NCBI RefSeq assembly: GCF_012102745.1
Contig: NZ_JAAVSY010000014.1
Location: 1 to 64,000, forward strand
Source: Haematospirillum sp. H4485
GTDB taxonomy: Bacteria > Pseudomonadota > Alphaproteobacteria > Rhodospirillales > Rhodospirillaceae
DNA length: 64,000 bases
Reading direction: 5' to 3'
In this document: positions 35,014-44,153 of the stretch, piece by piece
Numbering within the stretch: position 1 is the first letter of the stretch
Layout of the letters: the number at the start of each line of letters is the position of its first letter
Notes under the pieces: model-generated
What the model was told of the DNA's origin: nothing
Databases searched by the model: none
The model's input: the letters and a program-made list of their open reading frames with translations, nothing else
Position numbers and translations under genes: made by a program

Positions 35014-35042
35014 GCCCTGTTCCATGAATTCATGGTCAGGGC
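35014..35042. repeat. Long inverted repeat upstream of the metallophore cluster
   Basis: GCCCTG-TT-CCATGAATTCATGG-T-CAGGGC: a 14-base perfect palindrome nested in a 6-base outer stem. It lies about 125 bases upstream of the first transporter gene. It could be an operator or the terminator of the AlpA-like gene; no U-tract follows directly. Confidence 0.55.
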
Positions 35043-35167
35043 GTCAGCATTTTACAATAGAGAAAAAATCCTGATCGCATTCTGATTGCCCAGATTGCAC
35101 TAGAATGCCACTAGCTTCAGATGCATGCTTCTGTATTGGTTCTTGTGCTGGCAGGAGGTGGCTGGTT

Positions 35168-36964
35168 ATGGCCATGAAGAGCTTTATCCGGCTTCTGTGC
35201 CTGGCTGGGCAGTTCCGGTGGCGTTTTGTTTCCGCCTGCCTGCTATCATCGGTTGCTGTCGCTCTTTCGTTGGCTCCGTTGCTTTTTATATGCCTTGCCG
35301 TAGAATCTCTCTCTTCTGATAATACCTTTATTTTCTGGATCAGTGTTTGTGTTGCTGCTTCCTGCCTTGTGCTTCAACCGCTGTGCGCCGGCCTTGCCAC
35401 TGGTATTGCCCATGCTGCAGCCTTTGACACGTTAGCTACGATAAGGCATGCGCTTTTGCGCAAGTTCGGCTGTTTACCACTTGATTTCTTTTCGTCAAGA
35501 CAGACTGGGGCCCTTAAGCGCTTGGTCAATGAGGATGTTGAGGTCTTGGAGCTTTTTCTCAGTCATCAGCTCCCTGACATGGTGTCCGCTCTGTTGGCGC
35601 CTTTGTCAGCTCTCGTCTTTCTGGCAGTGATTGATTGGCGTTTGTCCGTGGCGGCATGTGGCATTGTTCCTTTGGCCATTACAGCCAATGCTTTGATGAT
35701 GCGGGGGCATTCCGGAAAGATCAGCCAGTACTTTCGTCTTTTGGGAACGATCAATGCAGCAGCCGTCGAATATCTACAGGGTATTGATGCTCTGAAAACA
35801 GGAGGGCGTGGCCTGCGAAGCTTTCGTGTTTTTCGTAATCATGTCTGTGCGTTTCGCGACTTCGCTGTATCTTGGCAGAAGCAGTGGCTTGGTCCGTGGG
35901 CATTTTTCTCTGTTGCAACCGGTGCATCCTTGCTCTTTGTTGTGCCTACGGGAATGTGGCTGGTCTTGCATGTAGGCGTTATGCCGACAACGATGCTCCT
36001 TGCCGTTTTTATCGCAACCGGCATTAGCGCTCCCCTGACCAAACTTGTCTTGTATGGAGAGGTCTTTCTGCGGGTCAGCAAGGCTGAACAGGCTATTACC
36101 CGGATTTTGGAAGAGCCAGAACTTACGACAGAAAACCTGCACTATATTTCGTCTATTTCTTCATTCGGCTTTCATCTTGACGCAGTGGGATTTCAGACAG
36201 AAGGGGAAGTCCTATTACGTGACATAAGTTTTGAGATACCAGCGAACCAGACAACAGCACTGGTTGGCGTATCTGGTGCTGGAAAGACATCTTTGGTCCG
36301 GCTTCTGGTTCGTCACATCAGGCCGACATCTGGACATATTTCCTTGGCAGGCCGGGGTCTTGATACCTTCGCCCCGGATGAACTGGCATTGTGTATCGGA
36401 CTTATCAACCAAGATGTCTTTTTATTCAACGATACTATTGCCGCCAACATTGCCGTAGGCATGAGAGATGCCTCTCATGAGGCCATTCTGGCTGCTGCAA
36501 GGGCAGCTAACGCCTTACACTTCATAGAGCAGCTCCCCGAAGGATTTGACACCGTTATTGGTGAAAATGGTGTTCGTTTGTCAGGCGGAGAACGTCAGCG
36601 GCTTGCCTTGGCCCGCGCTTTGTTACGTGATGCTCCGATCCTGATTCTGGACGAGGCAACGTCCCATGTTGATCCGGTGCACGAGGCGCTGATTCAGCAA
36701 GCTGTCAATCAATTGGCTGGCCGAAAGACGATTGTGGTTGTCTCGCATCGACTGGATAGTGTGTCGGCCTGTGACCAAATTGCTTTGTTGTCCGATGGTC
36801 GCTTGGATGCTGTCGGGACTCACGAGCAACTCCTTGGTTGTTCTTTGCTCTACAGCCGGCTCTGGGCGTTGCAGTGTCGTAACCTGTCCTGGTCACTTGG
36901 ATGCCCGCCAATCGATGGAGAAAGGCACCTTGGAATCTCGGCAGGGACCATGGCGGCATCATGA
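35168..36964 (+). CDS. Half-size ABC transporter, YbtP/IrtA type, first subunit
   Basis: 598 residues: six membrane segments in about 1-320 followed by a nucleotide-binding domain. Walker A G-V-S-G-A-G-K-T is near residue 366, signature L-S-G-G-E-R-Q-R near 471, Walker B I-L-I-L-D-E-A-T-S, switch H in V-V-S-H-R. Such exporter-fold pairs next to thiazoline siderophore synthesis genes (YbtP/YbtQ) import the metal-loaded siderophore across the inner membrane; export is an alternative. ATG 35168 is chosen from AGGAGG nine bases upstream. It overlaps its partner by ATGA. Confidence 0.88.
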   Translation: MAMKSFIRLLCLAGQFRWRFVSACLLSSVAVALSLAPLLFICLAVESLSSDNTFIFWISVCVAASCLVLQPLCAGLATGIAHAAAFDTLATIRHALLRKFGCLPLDFFSSRQTGALKRLVNEDVEVLELFLSHQLPDMVSALLAPLSALVFLAVIDWRLSVAACGIVPLAITANALMMRGHSGKISQYFRLLGTINAAAVEYLQGIDALKTGGRGLRSFRVFRNHVCAFRDFAVSWQKQWLGPWAFFSVATGASLLFVVPTGMWLVLHVGVMPTTMLLAVFIATGISAPLTKLVLYGEVFLRVSKAEQAITRILEEPELTTENLHYISSISSFGFHLDAVGFQTEGEVLLRDISFEIPANQTTALVGVSGAGKTSLVRLLVRHIRPTSGHISLAGRGLDTFAPDELALCIGLINQDVFLFNDTIAANIAVGMRDASHEAILAAARAANALHFIEQLPEGFDTVIGENGVRLSGGERQRLALARALLRDAPILILDEATSHVDPVHEALIQQAVNQLAGRKTIVVVSHRLDSVSACDQIALLSDGRLDAVGTHEQLLGCSLLYSRLWALQCRNLSWSLGCPPIDGERHLGISAGTMAAS

Positions 36965-38784
36965 AGAGCGGGAGATCCGGTATGATGGTTTTGCTGCGTA
37001 TCCTGAACCTTTCCGGTGTGGAGCGAGGCGCTATGGTACGTTCCATCCTGTTCAGAATTCTGGAGAGTATGGCGGCAGCGCTTCCGGTCGGCTTGGCATG
37101 CCTGGTGGTTATGGCTCTGATGCAAGATCAGCGTGTTGTGCCATGGTTACCATATTCCCTGGATACGATGCCGGCTGTGATGTCCGTCGCTGCCGTTTTT
37201 GCGGTTCTTTACGGGCTACAATGGGTGTTATCCCATCTTGGGAGTTTGTATGGTTATGGCGCGGGCCTGAACATGACGGCGAACCTGCGTATCCGGATCG
37301 CAAAAAAACTGCCGACTTTGCCCCTATCATGGTTCAACAAGCATGATTCCGGTGAACTGGCTCATATCGTGATGCAGGATATGGTGACGATCGAGCAGGT
37401 TCCCGGGCTTGTAATCCCGCGCCTTGTCACGGCCATGACGTTGCCTGTTGTTGCGCTCTCTGCCTTGATGTTTCTGGATATACGTATGGGTATGGCGCTG
37501 TTTTTTGGTATTGGGTTGTCTATACCTGTCTTGATTCTTGGCCATCGTACCCTGCGCCGGGCTACGCAACGTTACGTGCAGTCCCAGTCCGCCATGAATG
37601 CGCGACTGATCGAATTCATTCGTGGGATTGCTGTCATCAAGTCCTTTGGACTGGCCAGTGACAGCGAGACGCGCTGTTATCAAGCTATCGGCTCATTTCG
37701 TGATCGTTCACAGGATTTAACATGGTCCTTCGTGCGGCCGATGATCGCCTTTCCGTCTGTCTTGATGCTTGGCTGTATTCTGGTTCTGGCCGGCGGTGCA
37801 TACTTTGTGGTGGCGGGAACACTGGAGCTTGCAGCCTGGCCTGTCTTTTTCTTGGTTTCCCTGCGTTTGCTCGGCCCGTTGGCAAATCTCATGGAGTTTT
37901 CCGCGCTTGTCCGCCAGATGGAAGCCGCAATGGAGCGCATCATGCTTATTCTTGATGCGCCGTCGGATGAGGTGACCGGGGATTACTATCCGATTGATTG
38001 TGCCGATATCGTTTTCCGCAATGTCAGCTTTTCGTATGCCGACAAATTATGTCAGGCTGGGCCGGATACTGCTGGCCATGTTGTTGATCTTGATTTTACA
38101 ATTCCCACCAATACGGTGACGGCCATTGTTGGCCTGACGGGTTCCGGGAAAAGTACCTTGGTCCGGCTTCTGGCCCGGCAGTATCAGCCTGCCTGTGGGC
38201 AGATCATGATCGGCGGTGTTGATCTGGCAGTAATACCGGATCAGCAGCTGCATGGCCTTGTTTCTGTCGTGTCCCAGACCGTAACCCTGTTTACGGAAAC
38301 GGTAGCGGATTCTATTCGTGCAGGCCGACTGGATGCCTGTGATGATGATGTAGTCAAGGCCGCCCGGGCAGCGCGCTGTCACGATTTTATCATGCGATTG
38401 CCTGATGGTTACAATACAGTCCTTGCTGGTGCCGGTGCGGCGTTGTCCGGCGGGGAGAGGCAGCGCATTGCTTTGGCCCGAGCCTTTCTGCAAGACAGTC
38501 CCATCCTTGTCCTGGATGAAGTGACATCTGCGCTGGATATTGAGAATGAGCGTCTGATACAGGAGGCGCTGGGGGATCTTGTGCATAACCGGACTGTTCT
38601 GGTTATTGCACATCGTTTGTGGACAATACGTAATGCTCACCAGATTTTGGTCATGGATCATGGGCGCATTGTCGAACGCGGGTCTCATTCAGAGTTGATT
38701 GGTGGCGGAGGTTTGTACAAAAACCTCTGGTCTGCTCTTGCATCAGCACCAGGATGGCATGGCTCTGGAGCCAAGGCTGCCTGA
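36961..38784 (+). CDS. Half-size ABC transporter, YbtQ/IrtB type, second subunit
   Basis: 607 residues, partner of the preceding gene. Membrane domain about 1-330; Walker A G-L-T-G-S-G-K-S-T near 391, signature L-S-G-G-E-R-Q-R near 495, Walker B V-L-V-L-D-E-V-T-S, switch V-I-A-H-R. Both subunits have complete ATP sites. Start at the ATGA overlap (36961) or at ATG 36982 with GGGAGA upstream. No outer-membrane receptor gene lies in the window, so the receptor must be elsewhere or to the right. Confidence 0.88.
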   Translation: MKSGRSGMMVLLRILNLSGVERGAMVRSILFRILESMAAALPVGLACLVVMALMQDQRVVPWLPYSLDTMPAVMSVAAVFAVLYGLQWVLSHLGSLYGYGAGLNMTANLRIRIAKKLPTLPLSWFNKHDSGELAHIVMQDMVTIEQVPGLVIPRLVTAMTLPVVALSALMFLDIRMGMALFFGIGLSIPVLILGHRTLRRATQRYVQSQSAMNARLIEFIRGIAVIKSFGLASDSETRCYQAIGSFRDRSQDLTWSFVRPMIAFPSVLMLGCILVLAGGAYFVVAGTLELAAWPVFFLVSLRLLGPLANLMEFSALVRQMEAAMERIMLILDAPSDEVTGDYYPIDCADIVFRNVSFSYADKLCQAGPDTAGHVVDLDFTIPTNTVTAIVGLTGSGKSTLVRLLARQYQPACGQIMIGGVDLAVIPDQQLHGLVSVVSQTVTLFTETVADSIRAGRLDACDDDVVKAARAARCHDFIMRLPDGYNTVLAGAGAALSGGERQRIALARAFLQDSPILVLDEVTSALDIENERLIQEALGDLVHNRTVLVIAHRLWTIRNAHQILVMDHGRIVERGSHSELIGGGGLYKNLWSALASAPGWHGSGAKAA

Positions 38785-38901
38785 ATCGTACATCCTTTTT
38801 TTCCAGTCTCGATAATGCCCTAGTTCTCTGCAAACGGGGCGGAAAGGTGCTTGGTGTTTTATCAGAAAACTCTTTTAATCCCGATTGCGATGTATTGATA
38901 A

Positions 38902-38964
38902 CCAATCGCAATAGAGATTGGCGCCAACATGCCGTCATGTACACCGTCCGTGATTATACGGTGT
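38902..38964. repeat. Two inverted repeats ahead of the NRPS gene
   Basis: CCAATC (38902-38907) / GATTGG (38916-38921) and ACACCGT (38941-38947) / ACGGTGT (38958-38964). They sit in the 200-base gap between the ABC transporter stop and the NRPS start, which suggests an internal promoter or operator. Confidence 0.45.
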
Positions 38965-38985
38965 TTGTACCCGGGAGCGTTGGTG

Positions 38986-41900
38986 ATGTTGGAACATGTT
39001 GCGGTGATGAGGGAAGGCCGTGCCGTCAGGAGTGCTGGCCAAGATGATAACGAACGTCACCGTCCTTTCCCCCTGACCGATATCCAGCACGCTTATTGGG
39101 TTGGTCGCAGCAGCTCCCTGGAACTGGGGAATGTGGCCTGCCATGTTTATTTTGAATGGGCCTTGGGCACATTGGATGTAGAAAAGCTAGAAAAAGCCTG
39201 GAACGAGGTTATTCGGCGCCACGATATGATGCGTGCCATCATACAGCCTGATGGTCGCCAGCGTATTCTGCCTGAAGTACCTTGGTATACAGTAATAGTT
39301 GACAGCCCCGACGCAGAAGATGCTGACCAAACTGTATCCATGACGCGCGACAGGATGTCTCGCCAAGTTCTGGATGCCGGGACGTGGCCGTTGTTCGAGA
39401 TGCGTGCCACCCGCCTTTCAGATGCCTGCTTTCATTTGCACCTTGATATTGATCTCTTGATGTTTGACGTCCAGAGCTTCCACGTATTTCTTGCGGATCT
39501 GGAGCACTTGTATGCGGGGATACCCGTTGATCCGCCGCCTTCTTTTTCATTTCGTGACTATGTTCTTGCAACAGAGAAGAGACGTGGGACGCAGGCTTGG
39601 AATGATGCCCGCTCATGGTGGCTTCAGCGTCTTCCTGATATGGCACCTCCTCCTGACCTTCCCCTTGCTGTTGCGCCCGGATCCCTTCCTTTCCCACGCT
39701 TTCGCAGACACATCCGGAGCCTGGCCCCACAGGCATGGTCACGCCTTGTACATCGTGCTGCAGAGCATGGCTTGACCGGATCCGCTGTCCTTCTGGCAGC
39801 ATTCTCTGAAGTTCTGGCATATTGGTCTCGATCTCCCCGTTTTACGGTCAATCTGACCCACTTCAACCGAGAACGCCTGCATCCGGACGTGATGCGGCTG
39901 GTCGGTGATTTTACCTCGGTCCTGTTGGTCACAGTTGATTGTGCTGAGAACAAGTCCCTCTATGAGCGGGCACAAAACATACAGAAGGAGATGTGGAGCG
40001 GACTGGCGCACCGGGTTTACTCCGGTGTTGATGTCATGCGTGACGTGTCGCGTTTGTCTGGAACTGTGGATGCCGGACGCATGCCGGTTGTCTTTACCAG
40101 CCTGCTTGGCATGGATATTGATCATTTGGCTGATACGGAACGGGAAGGGGCATTGCTGGGGGAGCCAATATGCTTGGAAACGGCAACACCACAGGTTTGG
40201 CTTGATCACCAAGTTATGGTGCGGCGCGGCGAATTGGTCTGGAACTGGATTGTTATTGAGGACCTTTTCCCGCCGGGGCTGGTCGAAGGCATGATGGATG
40301 CCTATGACAGGCTTCTGGCTTCCTTGGTTGATTCTGAACAGGCCTGGCAGCAGCCTGTTGGTTCTTTGCTGACAGCGGCCCAGTTGGAGCCACGCCAGAG
40401 CGCGAATGCAACCGATGCGCCGTTCAAGCCATTCCTTCTTCATCACCCTGTTTTTCAGCATGGACGGAACAAGGATGGCCTTTCAGCTTGCACACCTGCT
40501 CTGTTCCATGGGGCAGAGTGTCTTGGCTATGCGACGTTGTTGCAGCGTTCGGAACAACTTGCGGCTTGTCTGGACATAGAGCCCGGCGATTCTGTGGCGG
40601 TTGTTCTGCCAAAAGGCTTGGAGCAAATTATTGCCGTTCTGGCTGTCCTTGAGGCCGGTGGAGTCTATGTCCCCGTTTCACTTGATACGCCACGGGCCCG
40701 TCTGGCACAGGTTCTTGATAGCGCGTGTGTGCGGCTTGTGCTGTGTCATCAAGATCATGCTGCCCCTGATCATATACGCTGTCTTGATCCCTCTCTTCCT
40801 GTTATTCCCAAAGCGGGTCGTCTGCCTGTGTATCAGCCGCGTCAACCGGAAGATCTGGCCTATGTTATCTACACATCTGGCTCAACCGGGATACCCAAGG
40901 GAGTTATGATCAGCCACCAAGCTGCTGCCAACACGGTGGCTGATATCAGTCGTCGCTTTGCGGTTGGTCCGCATGACCGGGTTCTTGCTCTTTCATCTCT
41001 GGCATTTGACCTGTCTGTTTACGATATTTTCGGTGTTCTGGGGGCTGGTGGGGCACTGGTTCTTCCAGATGAAGACCAGCGTCTTGATCCCCTGCACTGG
41101 GCTGACCTGATGGATCGTCATGGCGTGACAATCTGGAACACGGTCCCAGCCCTTCTGGAGCTGTTGGTTGATGTGCTGGAAAAGGGACAGGCACAAACAC
41201 CCCGTGGTCTGCGCCTTGTTCTTCTGTCCGGGGACTGGATTCCAGTTAGCCTGCCGGGGCGGTTGAGGGCTTTGTTCCCCGATGTCCGTATTATTGCCAT
41301 GGGTGGTGCGACGGAGGCTTCGATCTGGTCCAACTGGTTCGAGATCAAGAATGTTGATCCGGTGTGGCGCTCTATTCCTTATGGGTTCCCGCTGTCCAAC
41401 CAGCGCTACCACGTTCTGGACCGAAGATGGCGAGATCGACCGGACTATGTGGCCGGAGACCTGTATATCGCCGGATCTGGTCTGGCGGATGGCTATCAGA
41501 ATGACCCGGAAAAAACGTCACAATCTTTCGTGCAGCATCCACAAACGGGTGAGCGTCTGTACCGCACCGGGGATATGGCCTGCTATTGGCCTGATGGTAC
41601 CTTGGAATTCCTGGGAAGAGAGGACAATCAGGTCAAGGTCGCCGGTCAGCGCATCGAACTGGGTGATATTGAAGCTGCCTTGATCCATGCCAGCGGAGTT
41701 CGTGATGCGGTCGCTGTTTTCACACCCGGGGTATCCGGCGGTAGTGGGGGGCGTATTACAGCCTTTGTTGTCCCTGTTCCGGTGCCGGCGGCAAGTTCTG
41801 CTTTCTCCCTTCTCCCGTCCTTGTCAGCGGATCGATACCAAAGGGCATGTGAGGCATTGTCCGTCCCTGTTTCTGGTCTTGGGCCTGATATAAAGACCTG

Positions 41901-44136
41901 CGCAGAGGCTTTTGGTATTGCCGGGGATCGCCTGGCTTTGTCTGTGATGGAAACAGTTCTGGCCCGACGGGATGTGTTTGACGGTTCTGTTCCGCTAACC
42001 ATGCCAGAGATCATGCGCCGCAGTGGTATTGCCGAACGTTATGCCGGTTTACTGGAGCAGTGGATCAAGGCCTTGGTCGCGGCGGATGTGCTGGTAGAGA
42101 CTGATGCTGGTGGTTTCTCAGCCCTGCGGCCCTTGCGTTGTGATCCTGATGCCGGGCAGGCGTTCCTCCAAGATTTGAAGTCTGTCGAGGCTGACTTTGA
42201 GAACTTCCGGATTACGGACTGGGTCGAGGCGTGTATTGCGCATTGTGACGAGCTTCTTGATGGCCACCTTGATCCGGTTGAAGTTTTGTTTCCCGGCGGG
42301 GACAGTGCCTTGGCGGGTGATCTTTACCGCCATAATCCCTTGTCCGCTCCTTATGGGAAGATGGTTGCGGCAGCCGTTCGTGCCTTTGCAGAGGCGGCCC
42401 CTGATTCCGCTGTATCCATCATTGAAGTCGGTGCAGGAACCGGTGGGACAACAGCCCATGTTCTGCCGGTTCTGGATCCGGGGCGCAGTGAATATATATT
42501 TACAGATATCTCGTCCTTCTTTCTGGATCACTCCCGCTCCGGTTTCTCTGATTGCCCGTTCCTGCAGACAGCATGCTGGGATATTTCCTGGCACCCATCC
42601 TCTGCGGGGCTGGGAGAGCATAGTGCGGATATCGTCATAGCCAGCAATGTCCTGCATGATGTGCGTGATATTCCGACCGCCTTGGCCAATCTGCGTTCAG
42701 TGTTGAAGCCGGGGGGGCTTCTGGTCCTGCGCGAGGCAACCCGACACAATCTGTTGCAGCTGGTGACAGCCGGTTTTCTTGAAGGCTTTGGCCATTTCAC
42801 CGATTTTCGTCGCGATGACGGTCGGCCATTGGTTGATGCTGAAACCTGGTGCCGCGTTATGGAAGACGTTGGGTTCCTTGTGCCCTGTGTTTCTGATGGT
42901 GGTGCGGCATGGGCTGGTCAGCATGTTTTTGTTGCCCGTACTCCTGGCCGGGCTGTTTCCTTGGATCAGTCTGCCCTGGTGCGGGAGCTGTCCGAACACC
43001 TGCCCCCGGGCATGTTGCCCTCATCTTTTATTGTTCTGGACCGGCTTCCGCTGGGTCTGAATGGCAAGGTAGATCGCAAGGCATTGGCCTCGCTGGTCCC
43101 ATCTGTTACGGCAGGCTGCTCCGTGGATGCCGTGTATACGCCTCTTGAAAAGACCATTGCCACGGTGTGGGCGGATATTCTGGGTGATATGCCTGGCTCC
43201 GGGGATAATTTCTTCCTGTCGGGAGGAGACAGTTTGCTGGCCACGCATTTGATCAGCACACTGCGAACAATGGGTTGTGGTACCCCAACGCTGCGTCTGT
43301 TGTTCGAAAATCCGGTTCTGCGTGATTTTGCGGTCGCACTGGATGCATCCGGGGCTGCCCCATCCTTGGAACCTGATAATTTTCCGGCTGTCCTGCATCT
43401 AAGGACGGGCGTGGACGCAAAGGCACACCTGATCCTGTTGCCCGGCAGTGATGGCATGGCCACTCTTTTTGCACCTCTGGCGGCACGTCTTGACAATACG
43501 ATAACGGTGACAGCACTGCGGACACCGGGGCTGGCCAAGGGTGAACAGCCGGCTTGCAGACTGATTGATCTTGTTCAGTATTTCAGGGGTGTTATAGGCC
43601 AGTTATCTTCTGGCCTTGGTTCATGTCCCCTGTATCTTGGCGGGTGGTCTTTTGGTGCCTTGTCCATTCCCGGCTTGGTATCTGCCCTGAAAGACGATGG
43701 TCTTTCTGTTGCCGGGGCTGTTCTGCTAGACCCGCCACCTGTTGGTGCCTTTGCCCTTGGTCGTCCCGATCCCTCTGGCATGCCGGCCGCCCCGGAAACA
43801 TCGTCTGCCCTGATGGCCTTACTGGGTATCCAGGAAGCTGATCTTGATCATAAGCAGGAGCAAGCACTGGTCCAGCGTTTTACTGCCATGGTTCGGGCCC
43901 ATCGTACGGCGATGCAAGACATGCCCGCACCGTTTGTTGAGCCACCAAGCCTGGTGATTGCGGCAACAGAGGTTCCCCCGGAATGGCAGGATCTCCCCGC
44001 CTGGCCCGATGGGATTGTTCCTACCATTCTGGTTCAGGGAAACCACTGGAGCCTTCTGACAGATCCTGTTTCCCTCGATGCTCTGGCCCAAGCCATTGAA
44101 ACCATCATCCGCTGTCCGGTGCATACCCGGCCATAG
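38986..44136 (+). CDS. PchF-like NRPS: Cy-A-MT-PCP-TE
   Basis: 1716 residues. Cy domain about 20-450 with the heterocyclisation motif D156-x4-D161-x2-S164. A domain from about 480, core Y-T-S-G-S-T-G near 629; specificity positions read D-L-..-Y (F-D-L-S-V-Y), N (W-N-T-V-P), L-.-S (L-L-S-G-D-W), I-W (A-S-I-W), the cysteine code of yersiniabactin/pyochelin synthetases. A methyltransferase is inserted near the end of the A domain (V-G-A-G-T-G-G-T-T about 1148). A10 N-G-K-V-D-R near 1358, PCP Ser1416, TE nucleophile Ser1555 (G-W-S-F-G). Domain order equals pyochelin PchF, so this is likely the last module: it adds a cysteine, cyclises, methylates and releases the product. The start is set by GGGAGCG upstream; frames begin earlier at 38929. 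Confidence 0.92.
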   Translation: MLEHVAVMREGRAVRSAGQDDNERHRPFPLTDIQHAYWVGRSSSLELGNVACHVYFEWALGTLDVEKLEKAWNEVIRRHDMMRAIIQPDGRQRILPEVPWYTVIVDSPDAEDADQTVSMTRDRMSRQVLDAGTWPLFEMRATRLSDACFHLHLDIDLLMFDVQSFHVFLADLEHLYAGIPVDPPPSFSFRDYVLATEKRRGTQAWNDARSWWLQRLPDMAPPPDLPLAVAPGSLPFPRFRRHIRSLAPQAWSRLVHRAAEHGLTGSAVLLAAFSEVLAYWSRSPRFTVNLTHFNRERLHPDVMRLVGDFTSVLLVTVDCAENKSLYERAQNIQKEMWSGLAHRVYSGVDVMRDVSRLSGTVDAGRMPVVFTSLLGMDIDHLADTEREGALLGEPICLETATPQVWLDHQVMVRRGELVWNWIVIEDLFPPGLVEGMMDAYDRLLASLVDSEQAWQQPVGSLLTAAQLEPRQSANATDAPFKPFLLHHPVFQHGRNKDGLSACTPALFHGAECLGYATLLQRSEQLAACLDIEPGDSVAVVLPKGLEQIIAVLAVLEAGGVYVPVSLDTPRARLAQVLDSACVRLVLCHQDHAAPDHIRCLDPSLPVIPKAGRLPVYQPRQPEDLAYVIYTSGSTGIPKGVMISHQAAANTVADISRRFAVGPHDRVLALSSLAFDLSVYDIFGVLGAGGALVLPDEDQRLDPLHWADLMDRHGVTIWNTVPALLELLVDVLEKGQAQTPRGLRLVLLSGDWIPVSLPGRLRALFPDVRIIAMGGATEASIWSNWFEIKNVDPVWRSIPYGFPLSNQRYHVLDRRWRDRPDYVAGDLYIAGSGLADGYQNDPEKTSQSFVQHPQTGERLYRTGDMACYWPDGTLEFLGREDNQVKVAGQRIELGDIEAALIHASGVRDAVAVFTPGVSGGSGGRITAFVVPVPVPAASSAFSLLPSLSADRYQRACEALSVPVSGLGPDIKTCAEAFGIAGDRLALSVMETVLARRDVFDGSVPLTMPEIMRRSGIAERYAGLLEQWIKALVAADVLVETDAGGFSALRPLRCDPDAGQAFLQDLKSVEADFENFRITDWVEACIAHCDELLDGHLDPVEVLFPGGDSALAGDLYRHNPLSAPYGKMVAAAVRAFAEAAPDSAVSIIEVGAGTGGTTAHVLPVLDPGRSEYIFTDISSFFLDHSRSGFSDCPFLQTACWDISWHPSSAGLGEHSADIVIASNVLHDVRDIPTALANLRSVLKPGGLLVLREATRHNLLQLVTAGFLEGFGHFTDFRRDDGRPLVDAETWCRVMEDVGFLVPCVSDGGAAWAGQHVFVARTPGRAVSLDQSALVRELSEHLPPGMLPSSFIVLDRLPLGLNGKVDRKALASLVPSVTAGCSVDAVYTPLEKTIATVWADILGDMPGSGDNFFLSGGDSLLATHLISTLRTMGCGTPTLRLLFENPVLRDFAVALDASGAAPSLEPDNFPAVLHLRTGVDAKAHLILLPGSDGMATLFAPLAARLDNTITVTALRTPGLAKGEQPACRLIDLVQYFRGVIGQLSSGLGSCPLYLGGWSFGALSIPGLVSALKDDGLSVAGAVLLDPPPVGAFALGRPDPSGMPAAPETSSALMALLGIQEADLDHKQEQALVQRFTAMVRAHRTAMQDMPAPFVEPPSLVIAATEVPPEWQDLPAWPDGIVPTILVQGNHWSLLTDPVSLDALAQAIETIIRCPVHTRP

Positions 44137-44153
44137 CAGGAGAATGCCCAGAT

